64,000 nt of DNA from Nitrosovibrio tenuis (GTDB lineage Bacteria; Pseudomonadota; Gammaproteobacteria; Burkholderiales; Nitrosomonadaceae), in assembly GCF_900109785.1 (NCBI RefSeq), contig NZ_FOBH01000006.1:102164-166163 (forward strand), written 5' to 3'. A model generated the notes under the pieces. It did no database searches. It was not told the DNA's origin and worked only from the letters and a program-made list of their open reading frames with translations. Position numbers and translations under genes: made by a program. How positions within the stretch are numbered: position 1 is the first letter of the stretch; each line of letters starts with the position of its first letter. Shown one piece after another: positions 8,409-18,878 of the stretch.

Positions 8409-8944
8409 GCTTGTTCTGTCAGCGCATCAACGGCGGCCGCAAGGTTTGGAAATATCAAGGTGTTTACCGGCAGTCCCCCTTCCGCCTTGGTTTTTTCGCC
8501 CTTGCCGGTTAATACCAGAACCGGGATTGCGTTCACCGCGGCCGCGGCTTGCAAATCGCGCAGTGAGTCACCGATTGCAGGAACGCCGTTCAACTCCAGC
8601 CCGAAGCGCTCCGAGATTTCCTTGAACATTCCGGTCGCGGGCTTCCGGCAATCGCAGTTATCCGTAGTGGCGTGCGGGCAGAAAAACATCGCGTCGATAC
8701 GACCGCCAGCCTGGTTGGCCGCCTTGCACATCTTGTCATTGATGGCGTTGAGTGTGCCCATGTCGAGCAGGCCTCGGCTGATACCCGACTGGTTGGTGGC
8801 AACAACGACCCGATAACCCGCTTGGGTAAGATGTGCAATGGCTTCCAGGCTGCCTGGGATGGGTTTCCATTCGTCCAGTGTCTTGATGAAGGCTTCGCTG
8901 TCATAATTGATGACACCGTCGCGATCGAGAATGACCAGTTTCAT
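8405..8944 (-). CDS. gmhB: D-glycero-beta-D-manno-heptose-1,7-bisphosphate 7-phosphatase
   Basis: This HAD-family phosphatase in the ADP-heptose pathway supplies LPS inner core. The 179-residue protein has the nucleophile motif DRDGVINYDS at its N-terminus, then NQSGISRGL. A zinc-binding loop CPHATTDNCDCRKP is characteristic of GmhB, and the motif GDSLRDLQAA completes the site. It lies 10 bp after glyS and overlaps plsC. The glyS-gmhB-plsC order is conserved in Betaproteobacteria. Confidence 0.95.
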   Translation of the reverse strand: MKLVILDRDGVINYDSEAFIKTLDEWKPIPGSLEAIAHLTQAGYRVVVATNQSGISRGLLDMGTLNAINDKMCKAANQAGGRIDAMFFCPHATTDNCDCRKPATGMFKEISERFGLELNGVPAIGDSLRDLQAAAAVNAIPVLVLTGKGEKTKAEGGLPVNTLIFPNLAAAVDALTEQA

Positions 8945-8954
8945 AGTCGTGTTG

Positions 8955-11144
8955 TCAAACAGCCAGTCTGGAAATATCGGCCACGCGATTCATTGCCTGA
9001 TGCAACTGAGCAAGTAAGGCGAGCCGATTGTTACGTAATATTTCATCCTCTACATTTACCATCACATGATCGAAAAACTCATCCACCGGCTGTTTTAACG
9101 CGGCCAGAAGCTGCAGTGAACCGGTATAGTCGCCCGCAGCGAATGCCGCGTCAGCTTGCGGCGCAATGTGGCACAAGGCCTGATGCAAAGCATGTTCGGC
9201 AGGCGTCTGTAACAGTGCCGCATCCACTTTGCCTGCGCCGCTGATCGCAGCTTTTTTAAGAATATTCCCGACGCGCTTGTTGGTTGCCGCGAGACTTTCC
9301 GCTTCCGGTAACGAGGCAAAGGCACGCACTGCCGTAAGGCGTTTTTTGATGTCATCCAGGCGCTGGGGCCGCAATGCGAGTACTGCGTCAATCTGTTGGG
9401 GGGAAAAACCAACCTGATCCGTAGCGTCGGCTCCATAGTAGTCTTTACCCGAGGAAAAAGCCGCATCATCAAAATATCTGATACTGAAATAGTGGCGAAG
9501 CCGCTCGTAAATGAAATCACTCAGCGTGTCCGATGCGTGGTTAATCCTGTGGCCAAAAATACCCGATGTTTGTTCCAGCAGCGTATCCAGGTACAGCGGT
9601 AGGTCTTTTTCGATCAATATGCGGATAACCCCCAACGCGTGACGGCGCAACGCAAACGGATCTTTATCGCCTGTCGGTATTTGTCCGATGCCAAACATGC
9701 CCACCAGTGCTTCCAGCTTATCAGCCAATGCCGTGCAAACCCCTGCCATATTACGCGGCAATTCATCACCTGCAAATCGAGGTTTGTAGTGATCTTCGAT
9801 TGCATGCGCGACATCTTCAGCCAGCCCATCATGTTTCGCGTAATAGCCCCCCATGATACCCTGCAACTCGGGAAACTCATTCACCATGTCGGTGAGCAAA
9901 TCGGCCTTGGACAACATGGCGGCTTCGCCCGCCTCGGCCGCCAGTTCACTACCGCCTAATTGCAGACCAATCGCCTGGGCGATGGCCCAGATTCTTTCCA
10001 CCCGATCGGCTTGAGTGCCCAGCTTGTTGTGATAAACCACCTCGCGCAAGGCTTCCACGCGCGAAGCCAACGTCTTCTTGCGATCCTGATCATAGAAGAA
10101 TTTCGCATCCGCCAGGCGGGAACGCAGCACACGTTCATTGCCGGCAATGATGTGGCTGGGATCAGCCGGACAGATGTTGGAAACGATCAGAAATTTATGA
10201 GAAAGCTTGCCGTTCGTGTCCAGCAGCGGAAAATATTTCTGGTTCACTTTCATGGTCAGAATCAGGCATTCCTGCGGCACCTCAAGGAAGTCGGATTCAA
10301 ATCTGCCCATCAGAACGTTGGGGTGCTCAACCAGCCCGGTGACTTCATCAAGCAGCTGCCTGTCGTCAATCCATTTTAAGTCGTTGCCCGCAAGCTTATT
10401 AAGCTGCTCGATTATCGCAAGCCGACGCTCCGCAAAACCGGCAATCACCGCACCTTCGCTTTCCAGTTGCTGCGCATAACTGTCGGCGTCTTTGAGCACG
10501 ATCGGGTTCAAGCGGCTTTCAAACCGATGCCCTTGCGTTTCGCGCCCGGCGGTCAAGCCCAGCACGCCGACCGGCACGATTTCCGGGCCATGCAGAGCAA
10601 CGAGGCCATGCGCGGGCCGCACGAAATCCACAGTGGTCCAGCCGTCGCTGAGCTGGTAGGTCATCATCCGGGCGATCGGGAGATTCGCGAGCACTTCCTC
10701 GAGTGCTTTCTGTAAACCTTCAGCCAACCTCGCGCCTTTCACTATGCTGTCGAAAAACAATGCTTCCACTTTACCATCCAAAGCACGCTTAAGCTGGGGC
10801 ACTGGCACCAACGCGCAGTCGCCGAGGAGAACGCCGAGTTTCTTGCGCAACGCCGGTGTGGCTTCTCCATTCGCGTCCAGGCCGACCGCTACGGGCATCA
10901 GCCTATGCGAGATGGATTTATTCGGGGCTTCGAACGCTACATTGCGGATATGTGCGGCGAGACGCCGAGGTGAGGCGAAAGAGATGCTGACAGAATCGTT
11001 CGAGGCCAAGCCCTGCATTCGGAGGCTAGCAAGCAAGTTTTCCGCGAAACTGTCACCGAGCTTCTTCAGCGATTTGGGCGGTAATTCCTCAACGAGCAAC
11101 TCAACGAGCAAATTTTTGGTTGCGTTTCCGGTCGCGAGAGTCAA
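8955..11144 (-). CDS. glyS: Glycine--tRNA ligase beta subunit
   Basis: This is the large subunit of the bacterial alpha2/beta2 glycyl-tRNA synthetase, with tRNA-binding and HD-like domains. Near the N-terminus [16 protein letters not shown] matches the family start. [27 protein letters not shown] is a conserved later block (residues given in part). I place the start at a TTG at 11144, which overlaps the glyQ stop as TTGA and has GGAG upstream, giving about 729 residues. An ATG at 11174 would overlap glyQ by 34 bp. Coupling ensures equal subunit synthesis. Confidence 0.95.
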   Translation of the reverse strand: MTLATGNATKNLLVELLVEELPPKSLKKLGDSFAENLLASLRMQGLASNDSVSISFASPRRLAAHIRNVAFEAPNKSISHRLMPVAVGLDANGEATPALRKKLGVLLGDCALVPVPQLKRALDGKVEALFFDSIVKGARLAEGLQKALEEVLANLPIARMMTYQLSDGWTTVDFVRPAHGLVALHGPEIVPVGVLGLTAGRETQGHRFESRLNPIVLKDADSYAQQLESEGAVIAGFAERRLAIIEQLNKLAGNDLKWIDDRQLLDEVTGLVEHPNVLMGRFESDFLEVPQECLILTMKVNQKYFPLLDTNGKLSHKFLIVSNICPADPSHIIAGNERVLRSRLADAKFFYDQDRKKTLASRVEALREVVYHNKLGTQADRVERIWAIAQAIGLQLGGSELAAEAGEAAMLSKADLLTDMVNEFPELQGIMGGYYAKHDGLAEDVAHAIEDHYKPRFAGDELPRNMAGVCTALADKLEALVGMFGIGQIPTGDKDPFALRRHALGVIRILIEKDLPLYLDTLLEQTSGIFGHRINHASDTLSDFIYERLRHYFSIRYFDDAAFSSGKDYYGADATDQVGFSPQQIDAVLALRPQRLDDIKKRLTAVRAFASLPEAESLAATNKRVGNILKKAAISGAGKVDAALLQTPAEHALHQALCHIAPQADAAFAAGDYTGSLQLLAALKQPVDEFFDHVMVNVEDEILRNNRLALLAQLHQAMNRVADISRLAV

Positions 11145-12046
11145 GCCGCATTCTCCGTCAACTGTTCGACCCATTCGCGCGGCGCCATGGGAAAATCCAG
11201 ATGCTTGCGGCTTTCGTAATAGGCGTGCGCTACCCTTCGAGCGAGGTCGCGAATTCGCGCGATATATGCAGCCCGCTCTGTAACGGAGATCGTACCGCGC
11301 GCATCCAGCAGATTAAAGGTGTGCGCGGTTTTCAATACCTGTTCATAGGCGGGCAACGCCAGACCCTGATCCATAACATATCTCGCCTGTTTTTCATGGT
11401 TGGCAAAAGCGCTCAGCAAAGCATCCACATCGCTGTGCTCGAAATTATATGCTGACTGCTCGACTTCATTCTGGTGGTATACATCCCGGTAGGAAAGACC
11501 TTCCGTCCAGGTAAGATCAAATACATTTTCCACACCTTGCAGGTACATGGCCAGCCGTTCCAGCCCGTAGGTAATTTCGCCCGTGATTGGCTTGCAATTC
11601 ATGCCGCCGACTTGCTGAAAGTAGGTGAACTGCGTCACTTCCATGCCGTTCAACCACACTTCCCAGCCTAGACCCCAGGCGCCGAGGGTGGGGTTCTCCC
11701 AATCGTCCTCGACGAAACGAATGTCATTTTGTTTCAGGTCGAACCCGAGTTCTTTCAGCGAGCCGAGATACAGTTCGAGGATATTGGATGGCGCAGGTTT
11801 CAGCACAGCCTGAAACTGATAGTAGTGTTGCAAGCGATTGGGGTTTTTACCATATCGGCCATCCTTGGGGCGGCGCGTAGGCTGCACGTAGGCGGCACGC
11901 CACGGCTCCGGTCCAAGCGCCCGCAGAAAGGTGGCGGTATGCGAAGTGCCCGCGCCCACTTCCATGTCATACGGTTGCAGCAGCGCGCAGCCTTGCCTGG
12001 CCCAGTAATGTTGCAATGAAAGTATGATTTCCTGAAAAGTATGCAT
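11141..12046 (-). CDS. glyQ: Glycine--tRNA ligase alpha subunit
   Basis: This is the catalytic class II aminoacyl-tRNA synthetase subunit that forms glycyl-adenylate. The start is [20 protein letters not shown], the normal family beginning, giving 301 residues. Longer frames upstream are not conserved. Motif-like blocks are [34 protein letters not shown] and [20 protein letters not shown]. It overlaps the TTG start of glyS. It lies downstream of lnt with a 110-bp gap that may hold its promoter, though I could not assign one. Confidence 0.97.
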   Translation of the reverse strand: MHTFQEIILSLQHYWARQGCALLQPYDMEVGAGTSHTATFLRALGPEPWRAAYVQPTRRPKDGRYGKNPNRLQHYYQFQAVLKPAPSNILELYLGSLKELGFDLKQNDIRFVEDDWENPTLGAWGLGWEVWLNGMEVTQFTYFQQVGGMNCKPITGEITYGLERLAMYLQGVENVFDLTWTEGLSYRDVYHQNEVEQSAYNFEHSDVDALLSAFANHEKQARYVMDQGLALPAYEQVLKTAHTFNLLDARGTISVTERAAYIARIRDLARRVAHAYYESRKHLDFPMAPREWVEQLTENAA

Positions 12047-12156
12047 AGAGGTTCCGGCAGACGTACGGCAAATTTCGGGCAGAGACTCGTGCATATGGCG
12101 GACGGCCGACGGCCGTGTCCTGCGCATAAGGATGAGATTTTACCGGTTTTTTTCGT

Positions 12157-13647
12157 TTATCTTTTCGTTTTACCGCGAAACCGGGACAAGACGGCTATAA
12201 CCAGCAGCAAGCCGGAGAGCCCGAATAAGAGCATATTGCCGAAGCGTACGTAAGGAGTTGAGCCGGAAAACCCCTGGACTGCACCATGAAGGGCGGTTGT
12301 GGTAAATATCTCCGCTTCCTGCAAAACGACTCCGCGTTCATTAATAATGGCCGTAACGCCGGTATTGGTCGCGCGCAGCATATAGCGGCCTGTCTCCAGC
12401 GCGCGCATTTGTGAAATCTGCAAGTGCTGCCGGGGGCCGATGGATCGGCCAAACCACGCATCATTACTGACGTTTGCAAGCAGCGTGGCTTCGGGCAACT
12501 GCTTGATGATCTCTTCTCCAAAAACATCCTCGTAGCAAATATTCACCGCCACTTTTTGACCGGCCAGACTCATGGGTTTCTGATCAAGGCCGCCCCGGGA
12601 AAAATCTGACAACGGGAAAACGTTGGCGACCCAGCCGAACAAAAATTTTAACGGAATAAACTCACCGAATGGCACCAGATGGTGCTTGCGATAGGTCTGA
12701 TCGGGCGAGGCGCCAAAGCTGAACATGGAATTATAATATTCGTCGCCGCCACCGGGCGCTTCAACCATGCCGACGAGAATATCACCATTATTTCGTTTAG
12801 CATGGGTGGCAAGTTGGGCCAGATAGCTTGAAGGGACCTCGTTGCGATGCAGTGGTATCGAGATTTCCGGCGTGATGATCAGGCGGCTGCTGCTTTCCAG
12901 CGCGAGTCTGGCGTAAGTTTCCATCGAATTGACGATTTGATCCGCTCGCCATTTCATGTCTTGCGAAATATTTCCCTGCAACAGGCTTACCGTTACCCGC
13001 TCTCCCTGTGGTTCGGTCCAATGGACGTGTTGCAAGCCGAAACCGGTAATCCAGATTGCAGACAGAGGCAACAGATACCGCCGATTACGAAATTCTTTTT
13101 CAAAAAGCAGACACATCAGTGCTGCGCTTGAAACCAGAATCAGCGAAATACCGTAGACACCCAGCACGGCGGCGTAGCCCGCCAGGGGGCTCGCAGGGGC
13201 TTGGGAATATCCCATTGTCAACCACGGAAATCCGGTGAACAATACGCTACGCAGCCAATCGGATAATCCCCATAGCGCTCCCGCAGCCAATGACCAAACC
13301 AAAGGCATAACGATATTCAGTTTCTTCAGCAGCCAGCCTGCCACTGCAGGGAATAAGGACAGGTAGGCGCAAAGAACAAACAGTGCAAGCACTGCGGCTG
13401 GCATCGGCATCCCGCCAAAATCGTGCAGGCTCACATAAATCCATGTCACGCCCGCGCTGAACATGCCCATGCCAAAAGAAAATCCCAGCACAGCCGCCTG
13501 TCTGGGTGTTGTGCTCCTCCGCCAGAAATGGCACAGCAGTGCGAGCGTGAAGAGGGGGACGGGAAAAAGATAAAACGGTGCGAAACCTAAAACGGTGAAC
13601 GCGCCGAGCGGAAAAGCGGTGAAGGGTTCCGAGCGAAATTTAATCAA
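12157..13647 (-). CDS. lnt: Apolipoprotein N-acyltransferase
   Basis: This inner-membrane enzyme adds the third acyl chain to the N-terminal cysteine of lipoproteins. Six to eight membrane helices fill the first 200 residues, followed by a periplasmic nitrilase-like domain. The catalytic Glu is in RLIITPEISIPLH and the catalytic Cys in NICYEDVFGE. NVSNDAWFGRSIGPRQHLQ is a family signature. A final membrane helix precedes the basic C-terminus. The length of 496 residues is normal. In many relatives corC lies upstream; here a histidine kinase does. Confidence 0.95.
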   Translation of the reverse strand: MIKFRSEPFTAFPLGAFTVLGFAPFYLFPVPLFTLALLCHFWRRSTTPRQAAVLGFSFGMGMFSAGVTWIYVSLHDFGGMPMPAAVLALFVLCAYLSLFPAVAGWLLKKLNIVMPLVWSLAAGALWGLSDWLRSVLFTGFPWLTMGYSQAPASPLAGYAAVLGVYGISLILVSSAALMCLLFEKEFRNRRYLLPLSAIWITGFGLQHVHWTEPQGERVTVSLLQGNISQDMKWRADQIVNSMETYARLALESSSRLIITPEISIPLHRNEVPSSYLAQLATHAKRNNGDILVGMVEAPGGGDEYYNSMFSFGASPDQTYRKHHLVPFGEFIPLKFLFGWVANVFPLSDFSRGGLDQKPMSLAGQKVAVNICYEDVFGEEIIKQLPEATLLANVSNDAWFGRSIGPRQHLQISQMRALETGRYMLRATNTGVTAIINERGVVLQEAEIFTTTALHGAVQGFSGSTPYVRFGNMLLFGLSGLLLVIAVLSRFRGKTKR

Positions 13648-13743
13648 TCGTGCTTCAATAACGCGTTCTGCGTCGGGACTTTAAAGACTGATACCATCTT
13701 AAAATACTGGCGGCAACGAGACAAATAGACGCAGCGGGAATGA

Positions 13744-14916
13744 TCAGGCAGCCGAAGCATCACGGTTTGGCAAAACCAGCCGGAAGGTTGAGCCGACGTT
13801 GAGCTCCGATTCTACTTCCAGTTCGCCACCCAACAGCCTGGCGGAATGCACTGCGATGGTCAGCCCTAACCCCACGCCCGGTTTGCCGTACGTATCGCCG
13901 CGTTTGAAGGCATCGAATAGATTTGTCAGGTTGTGCGGCGCAATGCCCGGTCCCTGGTCGCTCACGCTGAGTACCCAACCGGTGGCATCGCCGTTAGATA
14001 AATTGTGAGCTGATATTTTTACGGTGCCCCTGGAACTGTATTTTACCGCGTTACCCAACAGGTTCTGCAATACGAGCGTTAGCAGCCCCTCATCGCTCGT
14101 GATCAGGGCCTCATCAGGCACTTCCACTTCTAACCGTAATCCTTTGGATTGTGCCTGATGCAAGCACTGTTGGGCCACTTCCGACAACAGTAGACGCAGA
14201 TCCACGGTCTGCCCATCGAAGTCAACGGCATGATGCCGCAACCGCTCTGCCTGCAGCAACTGGTCCATTCCAGCGGTCGTATGAAGGATTGCCCGTTTGA
14301 TCGATTGAATACTCTCCGCGCTGTCCGCATATTCCGGAGCTCGAGCTAGCCTTGCGGCGAGCAGCTGCAACTGGACCGTGGCATGGTTGAGATGATTCCG
14401 TAGGTCATGTGAAAGAAATGAAAGGTACTTGGCCTGGATTTCTGCCGAGGCCTTAATCTCCTGTTGCAGGTGAGCGGTAAATGTGGTGATTCCGCCCTGG
14501 AGAATAGCGTCAATAGCCATGTTCAGGGCGACCACGCACCTTGTATCCAATTCTTCGTGCAGGGCCTCAGAGACTTGGTCAATGATTATTCTCCTGAGCA
14601 GCCGGTATTCGACAATTAATTCCCCTATGTTGTAATTCTCGTGAAAGCGAGTGGTGCCGTGGCTTTTGCTGCCTTCGATAAGTTCTTGGGTATCCCGGGG
14701 TTGATCTGAAGCAAATGCGTCCGCGATCTCTTGCAGAATCGCAGGCAGCGAATTTTTAAGCTGCTGAAGGGTGAGTTTGTCCGCAGCGGGAAGTGTTTGA
14801 CGCACTGCCACTTCCCACGACTGGATAATAGCATCTGAGCGCATACGCACGGCTGTTGCAAGGCGGGGAAAGGCATGATATGCCAGTAAATCAAGCGTCA
14901 GATCTTCTGTGGACAT
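13744..14916 (-). CDS. Cytosolic sensor histidine kinase with RsbRD-like N-terminal domain
   Basis: The 390-residue protein has no membrane segment. Residues 20-155 look like the RsbRD/RsbU N-terminal four-helix sensor region (RFHENYNIGELIVEYRLLRR). The dimerisation box is FLSHDLRNHLNH with the phospho-acceptor His170. The ATPase domain follows, with NLLGNAVKYSS (N box), SDQGPGIAP (G1) and KPGVGLGLTIA (G2). No response regulator is adjacent, so it is an orphan kinase. The H-box sequence suggests kinase activity is intact. Partner and signal are unknown. Confidence 0.88.
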   Translation of the reverse strand: MSTEDLTLDLLAYHAFPRLATAVRMRSDAIIQSWEVAVRQTLPAADKLTLQQLKNSLPAILQEIADAFASDQPRDTQELIEGSKSHGTTRFHENYNIGELIVEYRLLRRIIIDQVSEALHEELDTRCVVALNMAIDAILQGGITTFTAHLQQEIKASAEIQAKYLSFLSHDLRNHLNHATVQLQLLAARLARAPEYADSAESIQSIKRAILHTTAGMDQLLQAERLRHHAVDFDGQTVDLRLLLSEVAQQCLHQAQSKGLRLEVEVPDEALITSDEGLLTLVLQNLLGNAVKYSSRGTVKISAHNLSNGDATGWVLSVSDQGPGIAPHNLTNLFDAFKRGDTYGKPGVGLGLTIAVHSARLLGGELEVESELNVGSTFRLVLPNRDASAA

Positions 14917-15305
14917 GTGCGGCTCCCCGTGTAAATAAGATGGTTAATATGATGAATAGGAATCCAAAAAGATGTTAAGCCAAGTCACGCCCGGGTTGGA
15001 GTTAGGGTCGGAATGGATGAGACGCCGTGAACGTGATTCATGCCGAATATGGCCTGGTGGGAGGGAGTGGCGCACTATAAAGATTCTCGGAGCTTCCTTT
15101 AGAAAGCCGCCGTTCTGGGAGCCGCGATTATACGATAGTTGCTTCTGAAGATAAAATTAAGCATTCTCGCGGCCGCGCGGTCGGGCGGAGCGATGGCCGA
15201 ACAGCACGGAAAGGCGGATCGGTTACATCGGTCCGGCATGACCCGGGCTTCACGCTCGACGACTATTTTATGTTAGACTCTGCCTCTCAAAAGCACGAGG
15301 GGAGC
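14917..15305. other. Intergenic region between divergent kinase and M23 peptidase genes
   Basis: About 390 bp with no convincing gene or RNA gene. It must contain the promoters of the histidine kinase (minus) and the M23 peptidase (plus). The stretch around 15265-15280 (tattttatgttagact) looks like a plus-strand -10 region, which favours the later start of the peptidase gene. I saw no clear terminator or repeat. Confidence 0.5.
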
Positions 15306-16622
15306 ATGCGGGACGATAAAAGCGGGCTTATTGCACAAAAGCCACTGGCGCTGACAAAAAAAAGGTTGCGCTGGCTGATTCTGTTATCGAGCTTTCCGTT
15401 ATTCGGCATGATGGCCGCCTTTGGTATCGCGCCGGATACTTCGCTGGAAGATCTGCCTGTGCAGCAGGTCGTCCTCGGCCTCGATCTTCCTGAAATTCAT
15501 CCGTCTTTCGATACCAATCTGGAGTTCCGGCGCCAGGAACGCATCCAGCGCGGCGACACGATTGCAACCCTGCTCTCCCGCCTTGAGGTGGATAATAAGG
15601 ATGTAGTCAGCTTTCTGCGTGATGCACGGAATGTCAAAGCCATGCATCAACTGGTGCCTGGCAAGATAGTGCACGTACAGACCAATGCGATGGGGCAATT
15701 GCTTTGGCTGCGCTATTTTCCCGGTGGTAGTGAACAGTTGATGATGGAAAAATCCGATGGCGGCTTCAAAACCAGTGAGCAGCCGGCTCAACTGGAGACG
15801 CACATCCAGATGAAATCCGGCGTCATAAACAGCTCGTTATTTGCAGCCGTAGATAGCGCGGGTGTGCCTGAAAGCATCGCCTTGCAGATTGTCGATATTT
15901 TGGCGTCTGACATCGATTTTCACCGGGATTTGCGCAAAGGCGACCGCTTTACCGTAGTGTACGATTCGCTCTATTGTAACGGCGAGCCCGCCAGGCCGGG
16001 GAGAGTGCTTGCGGTGGAGTTCGTCAATCAGGGTACGCCTCATCGGGCTTTATATTTCCAGGCTGAAAGTGGTGAAAGCGGATATTACGCCCCCGACGGC
16101 AAGAATTTGCGAAAGGCCTTCCTGCGTTCTCCGCTTGAGTTTTCTCGCATCAGTTCCGGTTTTTCCAGCGCTCGTTTCCATCCAATCCTGAAAACATGGC
16201 GCGCCCATAGCGGCATAGACTACGCCGCCCCAACTGGCACGCGAGTAAAAGCCGCAGCCGATGGGACTGTGGCATTGGCAGGCTGGCAGGGCGGTTATGG
16301 AAATGTCGTTATCCTGCAACATCAAGGAACGTATTCCACCGTTTACGGCCATTTGTCGGCCTTTGCTAAAGGCTTGCGCAAGGGCCAGCGTGTCAGCCAG
16401 GGTGACGTTATCGGCCACGTCGGAGCTACTGGAATGGCTACAGGTCCCCACCTGCATTATGAATTTCGCTTCAACGGCGTCCAGCGCGACCCATTGAAGG
16501 TTGCGATGCCCGCCGCGCATCCCGTTTTAGCCAGGCACATGCCGACGTTTTACGAGCATACGAAGCCGCTGATGGCACGGCTGGATATGCTACGGGGAAC
16601 CAATCTCGCGTTCCTGGATTAG
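15306..16622 (+). CDS. M23-family peptidoglycan endopeptidase (MepM/OapA-like)
   Basis: This is a membrane-anchored murein hydrolase. An N-terminal membrane segment (LRWLILLSSFPLFGMMAAFG) is followed by a LysM-like/OapA region (IQRGDTIATLLSRLEV). The C-terminal LytM peptidase has HSGIDYAAPTGTRVKAAADG and the zinc-ligand pair in GPHLHYEF. Such enzymes cleave peptide cross-links to allow wall growth. I prefer the ATG at 15306, which has GAGGGG just upstream; an ATG at 15270 lacks a ribosome site. It precedes anmK, placing murein cleavage next to murein recycling. Confidence 0.92.
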   Translation: MRDDKSGLIAQKPLALTKKRLRWLILLSSFPLFGMMAAFGIAPDTSLEDLPVQQVVLGLDLPEIHPSFDTNLEFRRQERIQRGDTIATLLSRLEVDNKDVVSFLRDARNVKAMHQLVPGKIVHVQTNAMGQLLWLRYFPGGSEQLMMEKSDGGFKTSEQPAQLETHIQMKSGVINSSLFAAVDSAGVPESIALQIVDILASDIDFHRDLRKGDRFTVVYDSLYCNGEPARPGRVLAVEFVNQGTPHRALYFQAESGESGYYAPDGKNLRKAFLRSPLEFSRISSGFSSARFHPILKTWRAHSGIDYAAPTGTRVKAAADGTVALAGWQGGYGNVVILQHQGTYSTVYGHLSAFAKGLRKGQRVSQGDVIGHVGATGMATGPHLHYEFRFNGVQRDPLKVAMPAAHPVLARHMPTFYEHTKPLMARLDMLRGTNLAFLD

Positions 16623-16677
16623 CTTCAACGAGCGGCCAATCAGCCAGATCAGCCAAAATCAGACTTCAAGCGCAACG

Positions 16678-17787
16678 GTGGGCGGGTTGAAATCCGCTTA
16701 CTATATCGGCCTTATGTCAGGCACCAGTCTTGATGGAATCGATGCAGTGCTGGCTGATTTCACTCCTTCACTGCCGTCCCTGCTGAACTCCTTTTATTTG
16801 CCTTTCAATTCGGATCTGCGCAGCCGATTGCTCGATCTGCATCAACCGGGTCCTGATGAGCTGCACCGCGCAGCCATGCTTGGTAATGAGCTTGCGCGGC
16901 ATTATGCGGAGGCAGTGATCGGTCTGCTTGACGTTGGACGGGTAAAACCGAGCGAAATTGTTGCGATAGGCTGCCATGGGCAGACTGTACGTCACTGCCC
17001 GCAAGCGGAGATGGGTTACACTATTCAGCTATCAAATCCCGCATTGCTGGTTGAACTCACCGGTATCACCGTGGTGGCAGACTTCCGAAGCCGTGACATC
17101 GCCGCTGGTGGGGAAGGCGCGCCCCTGGTTCCGGCCTTTCACCAGATGCTATTCAACGACTCGCACATTCACCGCCTCGTCATTAACATCGGCGGAATTT
17201 GCAATCTGACCAGTCTTATTCCCGGTGAAGGTGCCAGCGGATATGACTGTGGACCCGGCAACACCCTGATGGATGCGTGGTGCTTGCGTCATACCGGCAG
17301 AACATATGACGAAAACGGGATGTGGGCTGAATCGGGCGAAGTCATCGAAGCGTTGCTTGAGAAGTTACTGGCGCTTCCTTTTTTTTCTCGCCCGCCGCCT
17401 AAAAGCGCTGGAAGAGAATTATTTAATCTTGCGTGGCTGGAGAGTTGCCTGACCGGGAATGAGAAGCCAGCGGACGTGCAGGCAACGCTTTTACAATTGA
17501 CCGTAGACGCAATTACCAATTCAGTGTTCGCGTATTGTCCAGATGCTTCGGAACTGTATCTCTGTGGCGGTGGAGCACGAAACAGGGCGTTGGTTGCCCG
17601 ATTGCGAGCAGCCATGCCCGGCAAGAGGATAGAACTGACAGATAAGCTCGGCATCGATGCGGACTGGCTGGAAGCGTTTGCCTTTGCGTGGTTGGCAAAA
17701 CAGGCCGTTAACGGAATACCCGGTAGCCTTCCCAAGGTAACAGGTGCAAAAGGTGCCAGAGTGCTCGGCGCGATTTACCGGGCTTGA
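16678..17787 (+). CDS. anmK: Anhydro-N-acetylmuramic acid kinase
   Basis: This enzyme phosphorylates and opens 1,6-anhydro-MurNAc released during peptidoglycan turnover. The 369-residue protein begins with a GTG. The phosphate-binding loop is GLMSGTSLDGIDAVLAD near residues 12-28. Other family blocks are GCHGQTVRH, VADFRSRDIAAGGEGAPLVP, NIGGICNLT, DCGPGNTLMDAW and LCGGGARN. It lies 55 bp after the M23 peptidase. The pairing with erpA on the other side is common in Betaproteobacteria. Confidence 0.96.
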   Translation: MGGLKSAYYIGLMSGTSLDGIDAVLADFTPSLPSLLNSFYLPFNSDLRSRLLDLHQPGPDELHRAAMLGNELARHYAEAVIGLLDVGRVKPSEIVAIGCHGQTVRHCPQAEMGYTIQLSNPALLVELTGITVVADFRSRDIAAGGEGAPLVPAFHQMLFNDSHIHRLVINIGGICNLTSLIPGEGASGYDCGPGNTLMDAWCLRHTGRTYDENGMWAESGEVIEALLEKLLALPFFSRPPPKSAGRELFNLAWLESCLTGNEKPADVQATLLQLTVDAITNSVFAYCPDASELYLCGGGARNRALVARLRAAMPGKRIELTDKLGIDADWLEAFAFAWLAKQAVNGIPGSLPKVTGAKGARVLGAIYRA

Positions 17788-17972
17788 ACCCGGTTTGGAC
17801 CCACATCCGCCTTATAGCGATCAACCAGAAAGGTGAAGGTCAAGTAGCGCAAAAAATTGCGATGAGATGATAGTGCCAACTAAAAAATAAGCGGGTCAAC
17901 TACCGGATTGGCCAGATTGAGATTCAAGTTTACTTTGCTGTTGCCAATGACTCGAAACGCAAAAACAGCAAC

Positions 17973-18002
17973 AAAAAACGGAAGCCGAGGCTTTCGTTTT
18001 TT
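17973..18002. terminator. Bidirectional hairpin terminator between anmK and erpA
   Basis: An inverted repeat pairs aaaacggaagcc with ggctttcgtttt (one G-T wobble). It has A residues on the left and T residues on the right, so it can terminate transcripts from both directions. It sits between the convergent anmK and erpA genes, where such an element is expected. Confidence 0.75.
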
Positions 18003-18021
18003 CATGAAGTTATTTCAACGC

Positions 18022-18390
18022 TCAAACAGAAAATGAAGATCCACAGCCACAGGTACTGGAAGCGCCTGGGTTTTTGATAACGAATTGCGCACCTTCAGCG
18101 TTTTCCTGGTAGTCGATTTCCGATCCGGCCAGATATTGAAAACTCATCGCATCGATGAGGAGTTTTACACCATTCTTTTCCATTACCGTATCATCTTCGT
18201 TCGTTAGCTCGTCAAACGTGAAGCCGTATTTGAAGCCGGAACATCCGCCACCCGCTACAAATACTCGCAGTTTGAGATCGTTGTTTCCTTCTTCTTCGAT
18301 CAATTCTCTGACCTTATTTGCCGCGCTATCGGTGAAGATCAACGGAACCTGCATTCCGGCGACCAAGTCTGCCTCGGCTGCTGTGTTCAT
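18022..18390 (-). CDS. erpA: Iron-sulfur cluster insertion protein ErpA
   Basis: This A-type carrier delivers Fe-S clusters to apo-proteins. The 122-residue protein has the three conserved cysteines in [11 protein letters not shown] and the C-terminal TCGCGSSF. I chose the ATG at 18390 (MNTAAEAD), which gives the family length; GGAATTC lies upstream. A longer frame to 18459 would overlap the bactofilin gene. It is the last gene of the argC-to-erpA minus-strand group and ends at a bidirectional terminator. Confidence 0.96.
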   Translation of the reverse strand: MNTAAEADLVAGMQVPLIFTDSAANKVRELIEEEGNNDLKLRVFVAGGGCSGFKYGFTFDELTNEDDTVMEKNGVKLLIDAMSFQYLAGSEIDYQENAEGAQFVIKNPGASSTCGCGSSFSV

Positions 18391-18448
18391 ATTGAATTCC
18401 CGAATGAAAAAATAAGTAAAAAAATTATCCTCTGCTCCTGAATAATGG

Positions 18449-18868
18449 TCAATCCCCATGGGCCGCTGGTATCAGCGGCACCACCTTATTGCCGGGTTGT
18501 ATATCATCCCTGTCCCGGTGAAGCAACATTCCCTGGACCGAGGCACCCACGTGGATTTCCAAGGTCTTATATTGTACATCTCCCGAGACTTTCGCTTTGG
18601 CCTGGAGTTCCACATATTCGCTCGTCTGTATGGCGCCGATTACAGTGCCATTGATAATGGCATGAGAGACCTGTATTTTTCCCTCAATAATCGCCTCGTC
18701 ACTCAGGACCAGGGTGCTGAGCTTGTCGCTTGACGCAATAATATTTCCTCTGACATGACCGTCGACGCGCAAACCTCCACTGAAGTTAATATTGCCGTCG
18801 ATGTGAGTGTCTGCTCCGATAAGCGAATCAATCTGGTTTTGGGGCTTGCCCGTTTTTTTCCCAAACAT
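18449..18868 (-). CDS. Bactofilin (polymer-forming cytoskeletal protein)
   Basis: The 139-residue protein is a bactofilin: a short polar N-terminus then a right-handed beta-helix of repeating strands ([32 protein letters not shown]). Bactofilins polymerise without nucleotides and position cell-wall or envelope machinery. The gene lies 10 bp after a membrane coiled-coil protein and upstream of erpA, a conserved betaproteobacterial order. Pairing with a membrane coiled-coil protein suggests joint envelope work, which is inference. Confidence 0.93.
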   Translation of the reverse strand: MFGKKTGKPQNQIDSLIGADTHIDGNINFSGGLRVDGHVRGNIIASSDKLSTLVLSDEAIIEGKIQVSHAIINGTVIGAIQTSEYVELQAKAKVSGDVQYKTLEIHVGASVQGMLLHRDRDDIQPGNKVVPLIPAAHGD

Positions 18869-18878
18869 TTTCCTCTCC

